Origin: DUPQ01 sp022706885
Lineage (GTDB): Bacteria; Bacillota; Clostridia; DUPQ01
DNA: 64,000 nucleotides
Assembly: GCA_022706885.1 (NCBI GenBank)
Contig: JAKJBR010000001.1
Location: 1 to 64,000 of the forward strand
Direction of reading: 5' to 3'
The notes below the pieces were generated by a model. The model did not search any database. It saw only the letters and a program-made list of their open reading frames with translations, and was not told the DNA's origin. A program made the translations under genes and the position numbers. Of this stretch, positions 51,711 to 60,136 are shown in pieces (position 1 is the first letter of the stretch; each line of letters opens with the position of its first letter).

Positions 51711-53587
51711 TCTTTAGTTTTCCTTTTCTTTCGTTTCTGCTGCTCAATGTAAACATATAGAACCTGTACATCTGCCGGCGATACTCCCGAAATCCTTCCT
51801 GCCATGCCCAGTGAAACAGGTTTCACGCTATCCAGTTTCTGTTGCGCTTCGTTCCTGAGACCTTTAATTTTTTTGTATTCTATATCTTCGGGAAGCAGTA
51901 CCTTTTCCATTTTTTTAAACTGTTCCACCTGTCTTTGTTGTTTTTCTATATAACCTTCGTATTTTATCTTTATCTCGACCTGCTCTTTTTCTTCTTTTGT
52001 AAGCCCGGGCATCTCGGAGTCAATTTCATACAGATCTTCATAGCCGATACCTTCTCTCTTCAGAATAGCCGCTTCGGTTGTTCCGGAATTAACAGGTTGC
52101 TGATTTCTTTTTTCCAGAAAAGGATTAATTATTTTGGGTGAAATGTTCTTCTTTTTTAACCGCTCTGTTTCCTTCTCTATATTTCCCATCTTAGAAAGAA
52201 ACCGGGTATATCTTTCCTTTCCTATTAGTCCCAATTCGTAACCTTTCGGTGTCAGTCTTTCATCGGCATTATCCTGTCTCAACAGAAGGCGATATTCCGC
52301 TCTGCTTGTCATCATTCTGTACGGCTCGTTGGTTCCCTTAGTTACAAGATCGTCTATGAGTACTCCGATATATGCCTCCGATCTGTCCAGGACAAAGGGT
52401 TGTCGCTTTTTAATCTTCAAGACAGCATTTATACCTGCCATTATTCCCTGTGCCGCGGCTTCTTCATAACCGCTGCTTCCGTTACTCTGTCCGGCGGAAT
52501 AAAGTCCCGGAAATTTTTTAAACTCCAATGTGGGCAAAAGCTGCAACGGATCAAAGCAGTCATATTCAATTGCATATGCACTTCGCATAAAAACAACATT
52601 CTCCATGCCTTCTATGGATTTATACATTTCTTCCTGTACATCCTCCGGCATGGAACTGCTCATTCCCTGAACATACATCTCGTCGGTCATCAAACCCATA
52701 GGCTCAAGAAAGACCTGATGCCGCTCCTTATCTGCAAATTTAACTATCTTATCCTCAATAGACGGACAATATCGCACTCCCGTACCGCTTATCTTGCCGC
52801 TGTACAAAGGAGATCTGTCCAGATTTCTTCTGATTATATCATGCGTTTTTTCATTGGTATATGTAAGGTAACAGGGTATCTGGTCTATTTCTATCTTATC
52901 CGTTTCAAAAGAAAAAGGCACAATAGGCTCATCGCCGTCCTGAACGGACATCTTGCTTAAATCAATACTGTTTTTATGCACTCTTGCAGGTGTTCCCGTT
53001 TTGAATCGTCTTAATATAATACCCTTCTTTTCCAGATTAAGGGACAGTTTGTTTGCGGGAAAGAATCCGTCGGGTCCGCCTTCATAAGACATATCCCCTA
53101 TGATAATACGACTCTTCATATAGGTTCCGGTTGCAATTATTACGGCTTTGGCGGAGATGATAACATCGGTATTGGTAACCACTCCGGTAACTCTGTTGTC
53201 GTTGTCAAAAACAACATCGGTAACCTCATACTGCCGGATGTCCAGATTTTCCTGCTTTTCCAGTATATGTTTCATCACCGTCTGATATTGTCTTCTGTCT
53301 ATCTGAGCCCTAAGAGAATAGACTGCAGGTCCTCCGGATTTGTTAAGCATTTTTGACTGTATGAGGGTTGCATCGGCACATTTACCTATCTGTCCGCCCA
53401 AGGCGTCTATTTCCCTTACCAGATGTCCCTTTGCTGTACCTCCTATGCTGGGATTGCACGGCATGTTGGCAATACTGTCCAGATTCAAGGTGAAGATTGC
53501 CGTCTTTAATCCCATTCTTGCACCGGCCAGTGCTGCTTCACATCCCGCATGTCCCGCTCCGACAACAATTACATCATATTGCTTCAT
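51707..53587 (-). CDS. mnmG: tRNA uridine-34 carboxymethylaminomethyl modification enzyme MnmG
   Basis: 626 aa FAD protein; the GAGHAGCEAALA dinucleotide motif is at residues ~10-21, with the NPSIGG and CPSIEDK segments downstream. With MnmE it modifies U34 of several tRNAs. It starts 1 bp after the mnmE stop, so the two are co-transcribed. Full length. Confidence 0.96.
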   Translation of the reverse strand: MKQYDVIVVGAGHAGCEAALAGARMGLKTAIFTLNLDSIANMPCNPSIGGTAKGHLVREIDALGGQIGKCADATLIQSKMLNKSGGPAVYSLRAQIDRRQYQTVMKHILEKQENLDIRQYEVTDVVFDNDNRVTGVVTNTDVIISAKAVIIATGTYMKSRIIIGDMSYEGGPDGFFPANKLSLNLEKKGIILRRFKTGTPARVHKNSIDLSKMSVQDGDEPIVPFSFETDKIEIDQIPCYLTYTNEKTHDIIRRNLDRSPLYSGKISGTGVRYCPSIEDKIVKFADKERHQVFLEPMGLMTDEMYVQGMSSSMPEDVQEEMYKSIEGMENVVFMRSAYAIEYDCFDPLQLLPTLEFKKFPGLYSAGQSNGSSGYEEAAAQGIMAGINAVLKIKKRQPFVLDRSEAYIGVLIDDLVTKGTNEPYRMMTSRAEYRLLLRQDNADERLTPKGYELGLIGKERYTRFLSKMGNIEKETERLKKKNISPKIINPFLEKRNQQPVNSGTTEAAILKREGIGYEDLYEIDSEMPGLTKEEKEQVEIKIKYEGYIEKQQRQVEQFKKMEKVLLPEDIEYKKIKGLRNEAQQKLDSVKPVSLGMAGRISGVSPADVQVLYVYIEQQKRKKRKTKE

Positions 53588-53588
53588 A

Positions 53589-54959
53589 TTATTTACCTAT
53601 ACAGAATTTCTCAAAAATTCTGTCTATAATATCCGCACTTGCGGTCTCCCCCGTTATTTTACCCAGGTCCTCCGCAGCAGCTGTTAAATCAATACTGAGC
53701 ATATCTATAAAAGAACCCTCTTTTGTGTTTTCAAGATTTGTAATGGCATCCAGTATATGTTTTTTATGTCTTTCGTTTGTTATTGCGGAGTCTTTGCTCC
53801 TTATGCTTCCTGCGTTAACCATATCCAGCAATTTGTCAAAAATCTCATTGATTCCTTCCTTTTTATCCAAAGAGCAGGCTATAATCCTGTCTTTAAATAA
53901 CTTTCTCAATTCTTTTTCCATTGACTCGATATGCTTTTCCCTGTCTTTTTCCTGTATAAGATCGGTTTTATTCAGTACGCATACTACCTTATCCCTGTCT
54001 CTCAAGTAATGGAATATCTCGTCTTTATACGGCTGGTTTATGTCCGCAATGTATATAACCGCATCCGATTGTTCTATCGCCTGCTTGGCTTTTTCTATAC
54101 CTATCTTCTCTATTTCATTATCCGTACTGCGGATGCCTGCGGTATCTTTTAATGTAACACAAAGTCCTTTTACATCAATCTTTACTTCCACTATGTCCCT
54201 TGTTGTTCCGGCTATATCGGTAACAATTACACGATTCTGCCCACATGCTCTGTTTATGAATGTGGATTTGCCTACATTTACATCCCCTATAACCGCTACA
54301 GTCAACCCTTCCCGTATAATTCTTCTTTCTTTAAAATCCTCTACAAATACCTTTAATCTGTCTGCTATATTAAGAGCTTTGTCCTGCACCTCTTTTACGG
54401 TTATCTTTTCCGTATCATATTCCGGATATTCCATAACCACCATTATGTGTGAAATGAGGTCGATAAGTTCGCTTCTAATACTCTTAATCTGTAAACTTTT
54501 TTCTCCTTTTATCTGTGACAACGCCTCTTTGTAAGCATCTTCCGCTTGGCTGTTTATAAGGTCCATGACCGCTTCCGCTTCCATAAGGTCAATGCTGCCG
54601 TTTATAAATGCTCTTTTTGTAAACTCGCCCGGTTGTGCGGGAGCAGCTCCGAATGCATATGCCAAAGCAAGTATTTTTCTTGTCACGTATAATCCGCCGT
54701 GGCAGTGAATTTCCACGGTGTCTTCTTTGGTATAGGTTTTCGGAGCTTTCATCTTAAGAAGCAGTACATTATCCAATGTATTGCCCTTTTTGTCTTGAAT
54801 ATGTCCGTAAGTTACCGTGTGGCTTTTGATATCTTTAAAAGGAGTTTTGCTCTTAAACATACTTTCAGCAACCGAAAAGGCATTGCTTCCGCTAATTCTT
54901 ATCACCGATATTCCTCCAACCCCTACAGGTGTGGAAATTGCTGCTATAGTATGTTCCAT
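53589..54959 (-). CDS. mnmE: tRNA modification GTPase MnmE
   Basis: 456 aa. An N-terminal tetrahydrofolate-binding domain is followed by helices and an inserted Ras-like G domain (GDVNVGKST near 225; DTAGI; NKTD). The C-terminal CIGK motif, which holds the catalytic cysteine, is intact at the very end. It works in a complex with MnmG on tRNA wobble uridines. The khpB gene ends 2 bp upstream. Confidence 0.96.
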   Translation of the reverse strand: MEHTIAAISTPVGVGGISVIRISGSNAFSVAESMFKSKTPFKDIKSHTVTYGHIQDKKGNTLDNVLLLKMKAPKTYTKEDTVEIHCHGGLYVTRKILALAYAFGAAPAQPGEFTKRAFINGSIDLMEAEAVMDLINSQAEDAYKEALSQIKGEKSLQIKSIRSELIDLISHIMVVMEYPEYDTEKITVKEVQDKALNIADRLKVFVEDFKERRIIREGLTVAVIGDVNVGKSTFINRACGQNRVIVTDIAGTTRDIVEVKIDVKGLCVTLKDTAGIRSTDNEIEKIGIEKAKQAIEQSDAVIYIADINQPYKDEIFHYLRDRDKVVCVLNKTDLIQEKDREKHIESMEKELRKLFKDRIIACSLDKKEGINEIFDKLLDMVNAGSIRSKDSAITNERHKKHILDAITNLENTKEGSFIDMLSIDLTAAAEDLGKITGETASADIIDRIFEKFCIGK

Positions 54960-54961
54960 TT

Positions 54962-55612
54962 TTAATAGTTGTTTCTTCTTCCGTCTCTTTCAAAGGAAAT
55001 TACTATTTTTCTGTATGGCTCGTCTCCGATACTGTATGTGGAAATATTCTCCCTGTTCTGAAGACATGTGTGTATTATCCTTCTGTCATATGAAGACATG
55101 GGATCCAGCATAAAATCCCTTTTGGCTTTGATTACTTTATCCGCAGTCTTTCTTGCAAGCTCTTCAAGGTAAGCCTTGTGTCGTTCCCTGTAATTTTCCG
55201 TATCTATTATAACCCTTATATACGTGTCATAAGCTCTGCTTACTACCTGAGATGTTATAAACTGTAATGCCTGGAGTACTTCTCCTTTTCTTCCGATAAT
55301 AAGTCCGGAATCGCTACAGCTAATTTCCGCCTTGTAAAAACCGTCTTCTTCGCTGACAAATACATCGGGCGCAAGATTCATCTGTGAAAGAACATCCTCT
55401 AAGAAAAACTTAATTGTTTCTTTGGGATCATCTTCCGTGGAAAAATACACTCTTACCTTTGCTTCTTTCCTTCCCAGCCCGAGAAGTCCCTTGGTTTCCT
55501 CCTCAACTATTTCTATTTCCACATCTCCGAGTTCCAGGCCTAATTCCGAAAGCGCCGCCTGTACCGCTTCATCAACCGTTTTTCCTGTCTTTTCAATGCT
55601 TACCCTGCTCAT
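54962..55612 (-). CDS. khpB: RNA-binding protein KhpB (Jag)
   Basis: 216 aa in three parts: an N-terminal Jag_N domain (1-50; EKTGKTVDEAV), a KH domain with IIGRKGE near 130, and a C-terminal R3H domain (R..H pattern in YDRRIIH). KhpB proteins bind RNA and affect cell elongation in Gram-positives. It overlaps yidC by 4 nt, an arrangement conserved in Bacillota. Confidence 0.94.
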   Translation of the reverse strand: MSRVSIEKTGKTVDEAVQAALSELGLELGDVEIEIVEEETKGLLGLGRKEAKVRVYFSTEDDPKETIKFFLEDVLSQMNLAPDVFVSEEDGFYKAEISCSDSGLIIGRKGEVLQALQFITSQVVSRAYDTYIRVIIDTENYRERHKAYLEELARKTADKVIKAKRDFMLDPMSSYDRRIIHTCLQNRENISTYSIGDEPYRKIVISFERDGRRNNY

Positions 55613-56604
55613 TTTTTATCGTTACTCTCCTTGCTTTCCTCTTTAACTTCATATGTTGCTTCAATAACTTCCTCACCCTGTGATGCAGCGCCGCTTCTTA
55701 CAGCTTCGGCTTCTTTCTTTGCATCGTGGTTTTTCCTTATTCTTTCCATTATGAAATGCTGAACTATCTGGACAATATGTGTGAATATCCAGTACAGCGA
55801 CATGCTGACAGGTAATGTAAATCCTATCCATAATGTCATAGCGGGCATTAAAAACTTCATTGTTTTACCCATCTGCTCTGACATATCCGGAGCATCGTTG
55901 GGATTGGGAGCCTTTTTCTTTGCCGGCATTCTTTTTTTCATAGCCTTATCGGTCAGATATTGTGAAAGTATAACCAATCCCACCGATATTAAAGGCAGAA
56001 ACAGAATGGGAAGATATGTCCCTATCGTTTCCGCACCGAAAAGTATGGACGGATTAACCTTCGGAACCAATCCGAGATTCATTCCTAAGAAATTCATATC
56101 AATAAGTTTGTCAAAAGATATGAGATCCTTTACAAGTTTGAATTTAGCAGGATCGGAAATAAGGTCGTTGTTTATGGTAGTCTGTAAAATTGTCGGGGCA
56201 TACCCTAATCTCTCTATTATCAGATTAATCGTGTCTTTGGAAACTCCCTTTATGTAAGTAAGAGGTTGTGCAAGAACTCTGTACATTGCTATCAGCAACG
56301 GAAACTGAATCAGGGTAGGCAGACAACCTGATGCACAACCTACATTTTCCTGTTTATACAGTTTCTGAATTTCTTCATTCTGTTTCTGCTGATCGTTTTT
56401 ATACCTTCTCTTTATGGCATCCACTTTCGGTGTAAGCTCGGTCATTCTCATTGTGGATTTCTGACCTTTGATAGAAAGCGGCATCAAAAGAAGCTTTAAG
56501 AGCAGAGTGTATACGATTATGGTTATTCCGAAATTCTGTCCGCAAAGACCGGTATAGAGTAATTCAAATATCTTTCCGAACAAGTTGTAAATAAAATCAA
56601 ACAT
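55609..56604 (-). CDS. yidC: Membrane protein insertase YidC
   Basis: 331 aa, five-helix YidC/Oxa1 protein of the Gram-positive form. The first helix, the QKSTMRM loop with the coiled-coil KRRYKNDQQKQNEE hairpin, the CLPTLIQFPLL segment and the final helices are recognisable. The N-terminal signal lacks a lipobox cysteine, unlike the SpoIIIJ lipoprotein form. A charged Glu/Lys-rich C-terminal tail may contact ribosomes. Confidence 0.95.
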   Translation of the reverse strand: MFDFIYNLFGKIFELLYTGLCGQNFGITIIVYTLLLKLLLMPLSIKGQKSTMRMTELTPKVDAIKRRYKNDQQKQNEEIQKLYKQENVGCASGCLPTLIQFPLLIAMYRVLAQPLTYIKGVSKDTINLIIERLGYAPTILQTTINNDLISDPAKFKLVKDLISFDKLIDMNFLGMNLGLVPKVNPSILFGAETIGTYLPILFLPLISVGLVILSQYLTDKAMKKRMPAKKKAPNPNDAPDMSEQMGKTMKFLMPAMTLWIGFTLPVSMSLYWIFTHIVQIVQHFIMERIRKNHDAKKEAEAVRSGAASQGEEVIEATYEVKEESKESNDKK

Positions 56605-56618
56605 AGCCCTTCCTTTCT

Positions 56619-56828
56619 CTATTTAACAGGATCATAACCGCCCTTAAAAAGCGGATTACATCTCAAAATTCTCCACAGCGATAACAAACTACCCTTAAAA
56701 GCACCATGTTTTTCCACTGCTTCAATAGCATACTGAGAGCAGGTGGGAACAAATCTGCAACACGGTAACTTGTTGGGGGAGATATTGATTCTGTAAAATT
56801 TAATCAATCTGATTATCAGTTTTTTCAT
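56619..56828 (-). CDS. yidD: Membrane protein insertion efficiency factor YidD
   Basis: 69 aa, with the family's conserved CCRFVPTCSQYA and RILRCNPLFKGGYDPV motifs. It assists YidC and lies between rnpA and yidC as usual. It overlaps rnpA by 29 nt. Confidence 0.95.
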   Translation of the reverse strand: MKKLIIRLIKFYRINISPNKLPCCRFVPTCSQYAIEAVEKHGAFKGSLLSLWRILRCNPLFKGGYDPVK

Positions 56829-57159
56829 TCTTTATTATCAATTTTGCCTTATCCAGCAAATCGACTATTTCCTTCTCTATTTCATGGTATTCAGGTATTT
56901 CATCAGTTTTCTTAACTACGAATACCATATCATACCCGTTTTTCAGATTAAAGTTACCTGTCCTTAATATTTCCTTTATTCTTCTACGATATAAATTTCT
57001 TTTAACGCTACTTTTGTATGCTTTGCTGCTTACTGATATGCCTACCCTGTTGCGCAAACATGCATTTTCCAGAACGTTTATTGTCAAATACTTTCCGCTG
57101 AAATATTTTCCTTTTCTGTATACACGTAAAAACTCATAGTTCTTTTTCAGCGTTTCCAT
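56800..57159 (-). CDS. rnpA: Ribonuclease P protein component
   Basis: 119 aa basic protein aiding tRNA 5' processing with the RNase P RNA. The LKKNYEFLRVYRKGK start and the RNLYRRRIKEILR RNA-binding motif are as expected for RnpA. It follows rpmH by 40 nt in the same transcript. The C-terminus overlaps yidD. Confidence 0.95.
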   Translation of the reverse strand: METLKKNYEFLRVYRKGKYFSGKYLTINVLENACLRNRVGISVSSKAYKSSVKRNLYRRRIKEILRTGNFNLKNGYDMVFVVKKTDEIPEYHEIEKEIVDLLDKAKLIIKNEKTDNQID

Positions 57160-57199
57160 ATTTAACCTTTCGTATAAATAAAGGCATGAGAAAGGAATC

Positions 57200-57334
57200 C
57201 TATGCAGATAATCTCTTCCTGCCCCTGGCTCTTCTGTTCTTAATAATCTTTCTTCCGGCAGCCGTCTTCATTCTCTGTCTGAATCCGTGGACTCTGCTTC
57301 TTTGTTTAGTTTTCGGCTGATATGTTCTTTTCAT
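57200..57334 (-). CDS. rpmH: Ribosomal protein L34
   Basis: 44 aa, read directly from the sequence: MKRTYQPK start, HGFRQRM core and the basic KRLSA end are those of bL34. A TAGGAGTT site precedes the ATG. It heads the rpmH-rnpA-yidD-yidC-khpB-mnmE-mnmG-rsmG run. Confidence 0.97.
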   Translation of the reverse strand: MKRTYQPKTKQRSRVHGFRQRMKTAAGRKIIKNRRARGRKRLSA

Positions 57335-57373
57335 CAGTAACTCCTATATATAAAAAAATTTATCTCCTCTTTT

Positions 57374-57430
57374 TGTGTACATGCGTACACAGCGTATTAG
57401 ATTATATATATTTACAATATAAAATGTCAA
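57374..57430 (-). promoter_or_regulatory. rpmH promoter and 5' leader palindrome
   Basis: Minus strand TTGACA (57430-57425), an 18-bp spacer and TATAAT (57406-57401). Directly after the expected start site lies a 7-bp inverted repeat TGTGTAC/GTACACA with a 4-nt loop (57374-57391), which could be an operator or a 5' mRNA hairpin. Confidence 0.7.
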
Positions 57431-57662
57431 GGTCTTTTAATCTGCGGCACAATGCATTATGCTATTCTCTTTTTTCTCTACTATATATAGTATTTTCAAA
57501 TTCATAAGACCACAATGATTACCGATATTCCTTAAATAGTAGTGTTAAATATCCGGTATGCAGGTATAGAATGAAATAATTACATATATGTTAGGCGCAT
57601 ATAACATTTGCCGCTTTGAGGTTTTCTTAAAGATGCTTTATGGTTTGTTGCTCTTTAAGCGC
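57431..57662. other. AT-rich spacer between the rpmH promoter and the tRNA terminator
   Basis: Part of a 367-bp gap without a gene. I see no DnaA boxes, no repeat array and no convincing small ORF in it. Confidence 0.6.
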
Positions 57663-57695
57663 AAAAAGTCCGCAAACCCGAACGAATCTGCGGAC
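57663..57695 (-). terminator. Terminator of the tRNA-Ser pair
   Basis: Minus strand GTCCGCA/TGCGGAC stem with a 14-nt loop followed by five Ts, shortly after the second tRNA. Confidence 0.85.
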
Positions 57696-57701
57696 AAATT
57701 G

Positions 57702-57793
57702 TGGCGGAGAAGATGGGATTCGAACCCATGCTAGAGTTACCCCTACTAACGGTTTAGCAAACCGCCCCCTTGAGCCTACTTGGGTACTTCTCC
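57702..57793 (-). tRNA. tRNA-Ser (GCT anticodon)
   Basis: Class II tRNA of 92 nt including an encoded CCA. The acceptor GGAGAAG/CTTCTCC, anticodon loop TTGCTAA, long variable arm and GTTCGAATC T-loop are present. It reads AGC/AGU codons. Second gene of a two-tRNA transcript. Confidence 0.95.
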
Positions 57794-57796
57794 GTG

Positions 57797-57887
57797 TGGC
57801 AGAGAGATAGGGATTCGAACCCTAGGTAGGGTTGCCCCTACGCCGGTTTTCAAGACCGGTGCCTTAAACCAACTCGACCATCTCTCC
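57797..57887 (-). tRNA. tRNA-Ser (TGA anticodon)
   Basis: Class II tRNA of 91 nt with encoded CCA. Acceptor GGAGAGA/TCTCTCT (first pair G-U), anticodon loop CTTGAAA, long variable arm and GTTCGAATC T-loop. It reads UCN codons, chiefly UCA. It is separated from the downstream tRNA by 3 nt. Confidence 0.95.
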
Positions 57888-57921
57888 AAGTCTCAAAGTT
57901 CACGCGCAAGCGCGCCTAATG

Positions 57922-57950
57922 AATATACCAAAGTTAAATAAATGTGTCAA
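57922..57950 (-). promoter_or_regulatory. Promoter of the tRNA-Ser pair
   Basis: Minus strand TTGACA (57950-57945), an exact 17-bp spacer and TATATT (57927-57922), followed by a GC-rich segment as is usual for stable-RNA genes. Confidence 0.75.
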
Positions 57951-57974
57951 TAGCTGCTCAATTGACATATATTG

Positions 57975-58469
57975 TTAAATATCGGAACTCTCTCTTGCTT
58001 GTTTTATAGCTTCTTTTTCTTCTTCCATAAGAAGGACATCCGATATTCCGTTTGTTATTCTTCGTACATATAGGGAATTGCTGTCTATTAACGAGATATT
58101 GGTAAATACTATACCGTTCTGCTTATCATCCATCAAGGCAAGTGAAAAGCTGAGATTTCCTCCCGCATCGTCGGAATATTTATATCTTACAAGACCGACA
58201 TTCTTAAACGATATGTCTGCCAACTTATTTAATTTATCACTCTGCAGGTCCAGATATCTGATTTTTCGTTCGTTTTCCTGAGTTTTTTCATATATCATGC
58301 TTAACTGAATCAAAAGGTCCTCATATGTCTTTATTTTATCAATAGAGATTTCCCGTTCCTTTTCCCTTTTTTTCTTCTTTTTCTTATTTTCGTTGTAAAC
58401 AAGAACTATAAGCAATGATACAATCAGCGATATTCCCAAACTTATTAGCGCATATATTAAATAATCCAT
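57975..58469 (-). CDS. DUF4446 membrane-anchored protein
   Basis: 164 aa. An N-terminal transmembrane helix (1-26) is followed by a very basic Lys/Arg/Glu run and coiled coil (~27-75), then a compact beta-rich domain with the NVGLVRYKYSDDAGGNLSFSLALMD segment that marks DUF4446. The family sits next to parB in many Clostridia and has no known activity. The bases where a ribosome site would be are occupied by a parS palindrome ending 5 nt before the ATG, so it may depend on coupling to parB translation. Confidence 0.88.
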   Translation of the reverse strand: MDYLIYALISLGISLIVSLLIVLVYNENKKKKKKREKEREISIDKIKTYEDLLIQLSMIYEKTQENERKIRYLDLQSDKLNKLADISFKNVGLVRYKYSDDAGGNLSFSLALMDDKQNGIVFTNISLIDSNSLYVRRITNGISDVLLMEEEKEAIKQARESSDI

Positions 58470-58474
58470 TATTT

Positions 58475-58490
58475 TGTTTCACGTGAAACA
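58475..58490. other. parS: parS site 1
   Basis: Perfect 16-bp palindrome TGTTTCACGTGAAACA, the ParB-binding sequence. It starts one base after the parB stop codon and precedes the DUF4446 start. Confidence 0.97.
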
Positions 58491-59339
58491 TTATCTGCTT
58501 AGTATGTCTATGATTCTGTTTAATCCTTCAAGCGAATAATATTCAATCGTTATTTTACCTTTCTTAATACTTCTCGTTATTGTTACCTTTGTTGCAAGCT
58601 TCTTTTGAAGTTTATTCTCAACTTTTGCAAATTCTTCATCGTTTTCTATTTGTTCTTTCTTTCCGGGAGTCCTTTTTGTCTTTTTTATGAGTTTTTCAAG
58701 GTCTCTTACACTTAATTCTTTGTTCACCGTTTCCTCGGCAAGATCCTCTCTTATGTCTTCATGGACAGACAACAACAGCCTTGCGTGACCTTCGGAAAGT
58801 TTTCCTCTTCTTATAAAACTGAGTATTTTTTCCTCTAAATTAAGTAATCTTAACTTATTAGTTACAACCGGACGACTTTTTCCGAGAGTTTTTGCTATTT
58901 CTTCTTGAGTTGCTCCGAATTCATCACATAATCTCTTATATGCTTCAGCTTCTTCTATGGGATTTAAGTCTTTTCTTTGTATGTTTTCTACTAAAGATAT
59001 CTCTAAAACTTCTCTATCGGTAAATTCCTTTACGATTACCGGAACTGTCTTCAGTTTTTCCTGTTTAGCGGCCCGGAATCTTCTTTCTCCTGCCACTATT
59101 GTGTATGTGTCGCCGGTTTTTCTAACCAATATCGGTTGAATAATGCCTTTTTCCCGTATAGATTCCGCAAGTTCATCCATCTCTTCTTTCGAAAAGTCTC
59201 TGCGCGGCTGTCCGGGATCCCGTTGTATCTTATCAATGTCCATTTCAATCAGCCGAGTTTCTTTGTCTGCAACGGAAATATCGGTATAATCATCGCCCAA
59301 CAGCGCACCCAACCCTTTTCCTAAACCGTATTTAGCCAT
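58491..59339 (-). CDS. parB: Chromosome-partitioning protein ParB (Spo0J)
   Basis: 282 aa from the ATG at 59339, which follows GGAGGAG and gives the usual MAKYGLGKGLGALLG start. The CTPase motif GERRFRA, the helix-turn-helix region (AKTLGKSRPVVTNKLRLL) and the C-terminal dimerisation domain are recognisable. It loads on parS as a CTP-dependent clamp and recruits ParA and SMC. The start codon lies inside the end of parA. Confidence 0.96.
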   Translation of the reverse strand: MAKYGLGKGLGALLGDDYTDISVADKETRLIEMDIDKIQRDPGQPRRDFSKEEMDELAESIREKGIIQPILVRKTGDTYTIVAGERRFRAAKQEKLKTVPVIVKEFTDREVLEISLVENIQRKDLNPIEEAEAYKRLCDEFGATQEEIAKTLGKSRPVVTNKLRLLNLEEKILSFIRRGKLSEGHARLLLSVHEDIREDLAEETVNKELSVRDLEKLIKKTKRTPGKKEQIENDEEFAKVENKLQKKLATKVTITRSIKKGKITIEYYSLEGLNRIIDILSR

Positions 59340-60105
59340 TTTCTCCTCCACAATTTATTACTTCTTCTGCCAAATCCAAATAACTCAGAGCTCCTTTTGA
59401 GTCTTTATCGTATAGAATAATCGGAAGTCCGTGGCTCGGAGCCTCGCTTAAACGCACATTTCTCGGTATTATTGTTCTATATACCCTGTCGGAAAAGTGT
59501 TGCCTTACGCTTTCCACCACCTGAAATGATAGATTTGTTCTCGAATCGTACATAGTCATGACCACTCCCTCTACTTCTAAAGAAGGATTTAAATGCTTTT
59601 GTACCAAAGAAACCGTCTTCATAAGCTGTTTTAAGCCTTCAAGAGCATAATATTCGCATTGTATAGGTACTAAAATGGTGTCTGCTGCCGTAAGAGAGTT
59701 TAAAGTAAGCAGTCCCAAAGAAGGAGGACAGTCGATTATTATATAATCGTAGTTGTTTTTTATAGGCTCAATAGCTTTTTTTAGTCGGTTTTCACGCATC
59801 ATCAAGCTTACAAGCTCTATTTCCGCTCCTGCAAGCTGTATATTGGCGGGACAAATGAACAAATTGTCCAGCATTGTAGCAAGAATTGTATCTTTTATAT
59901 CAATATCGTTAATTATGGCATCATAAACGGACTGTTTAACGGTCCATTTGTCTACTCCCAAGCCGCTTGTAGCATTACCTTGCGGATCATTGTCAATAAG
60001 AAGTGTCCTTTTTCCCATAAATGCAAGACTTGCACTTAAGTTTATCGATGTAGTTGTCTTGCCTACTCCACCTTTTTGGTTGGCAACGGCTATTACTTTT
60101 CCCAT
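59332..60105 (-). CDS. parA: Chromosome-partitioning ATPase ParA (Soj)
   Basis: 257 aa with the deviant Walker A KGGVGKTT at residues 11-18, the second Walker motif IDNDPQGNATSGLG and Walker B IIIDCPPS. It acts with ParB in origin segregation and in controlling replication initiation. A GAAGGGG site precedes the ATG and a parS site lies just upstream. The parB start falls within its last codons. Confidence 0.96.
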   Translation of the reverse strand: MGKVIAVANQKGGVGKTTTSINLSASLAFMGKRTLLIDNDPQGNATSGLGVDKWTVKQSVYDAIINDIDIKDTILATMLDNLFICPANIQLAGAEIELVSLMMRENRLKKAIEPIKNNYDYIIIDCPPSLGLLTLNSLTAADTILVPIQCEYYALEGLKQLMKTVSLVQKHLNPSLEVEGVVMTMYDSRTNLSFQVVESVRQHFSDRVYRTIIPRNVRLSEAPSHGLPIILYDKDSKGALSYLDLAEEVINCGGENG

Positions 60106-60120
60106 ATCGACCCCTTCATT

Positions 60121-60136
60121 TGTTTCACGTGAAACA
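60121..60136. other. parS: parS site 2
   Basis: Second perfect TGTTTCACGTGAAACA, placed one base after the gyrB stop codon and ahead of parA. A few flanking bases (ATAA before, AA after on the minus strand) also match site 1. Confidence 0.97.

Noticed and set aside
57335..57701. oriC between rpmH and the tRNAs
   Set aside because: AT-rich, but no TTATCCACA-type DnaA boxes are found and gene orientation does not switch here.
57901..57916. GC-rich inverted repeat GCGCAAGCGC
   Set aside because: Short; lies in the 5' leader of the tRNA transcript and is more likely leader structure than a terminator.
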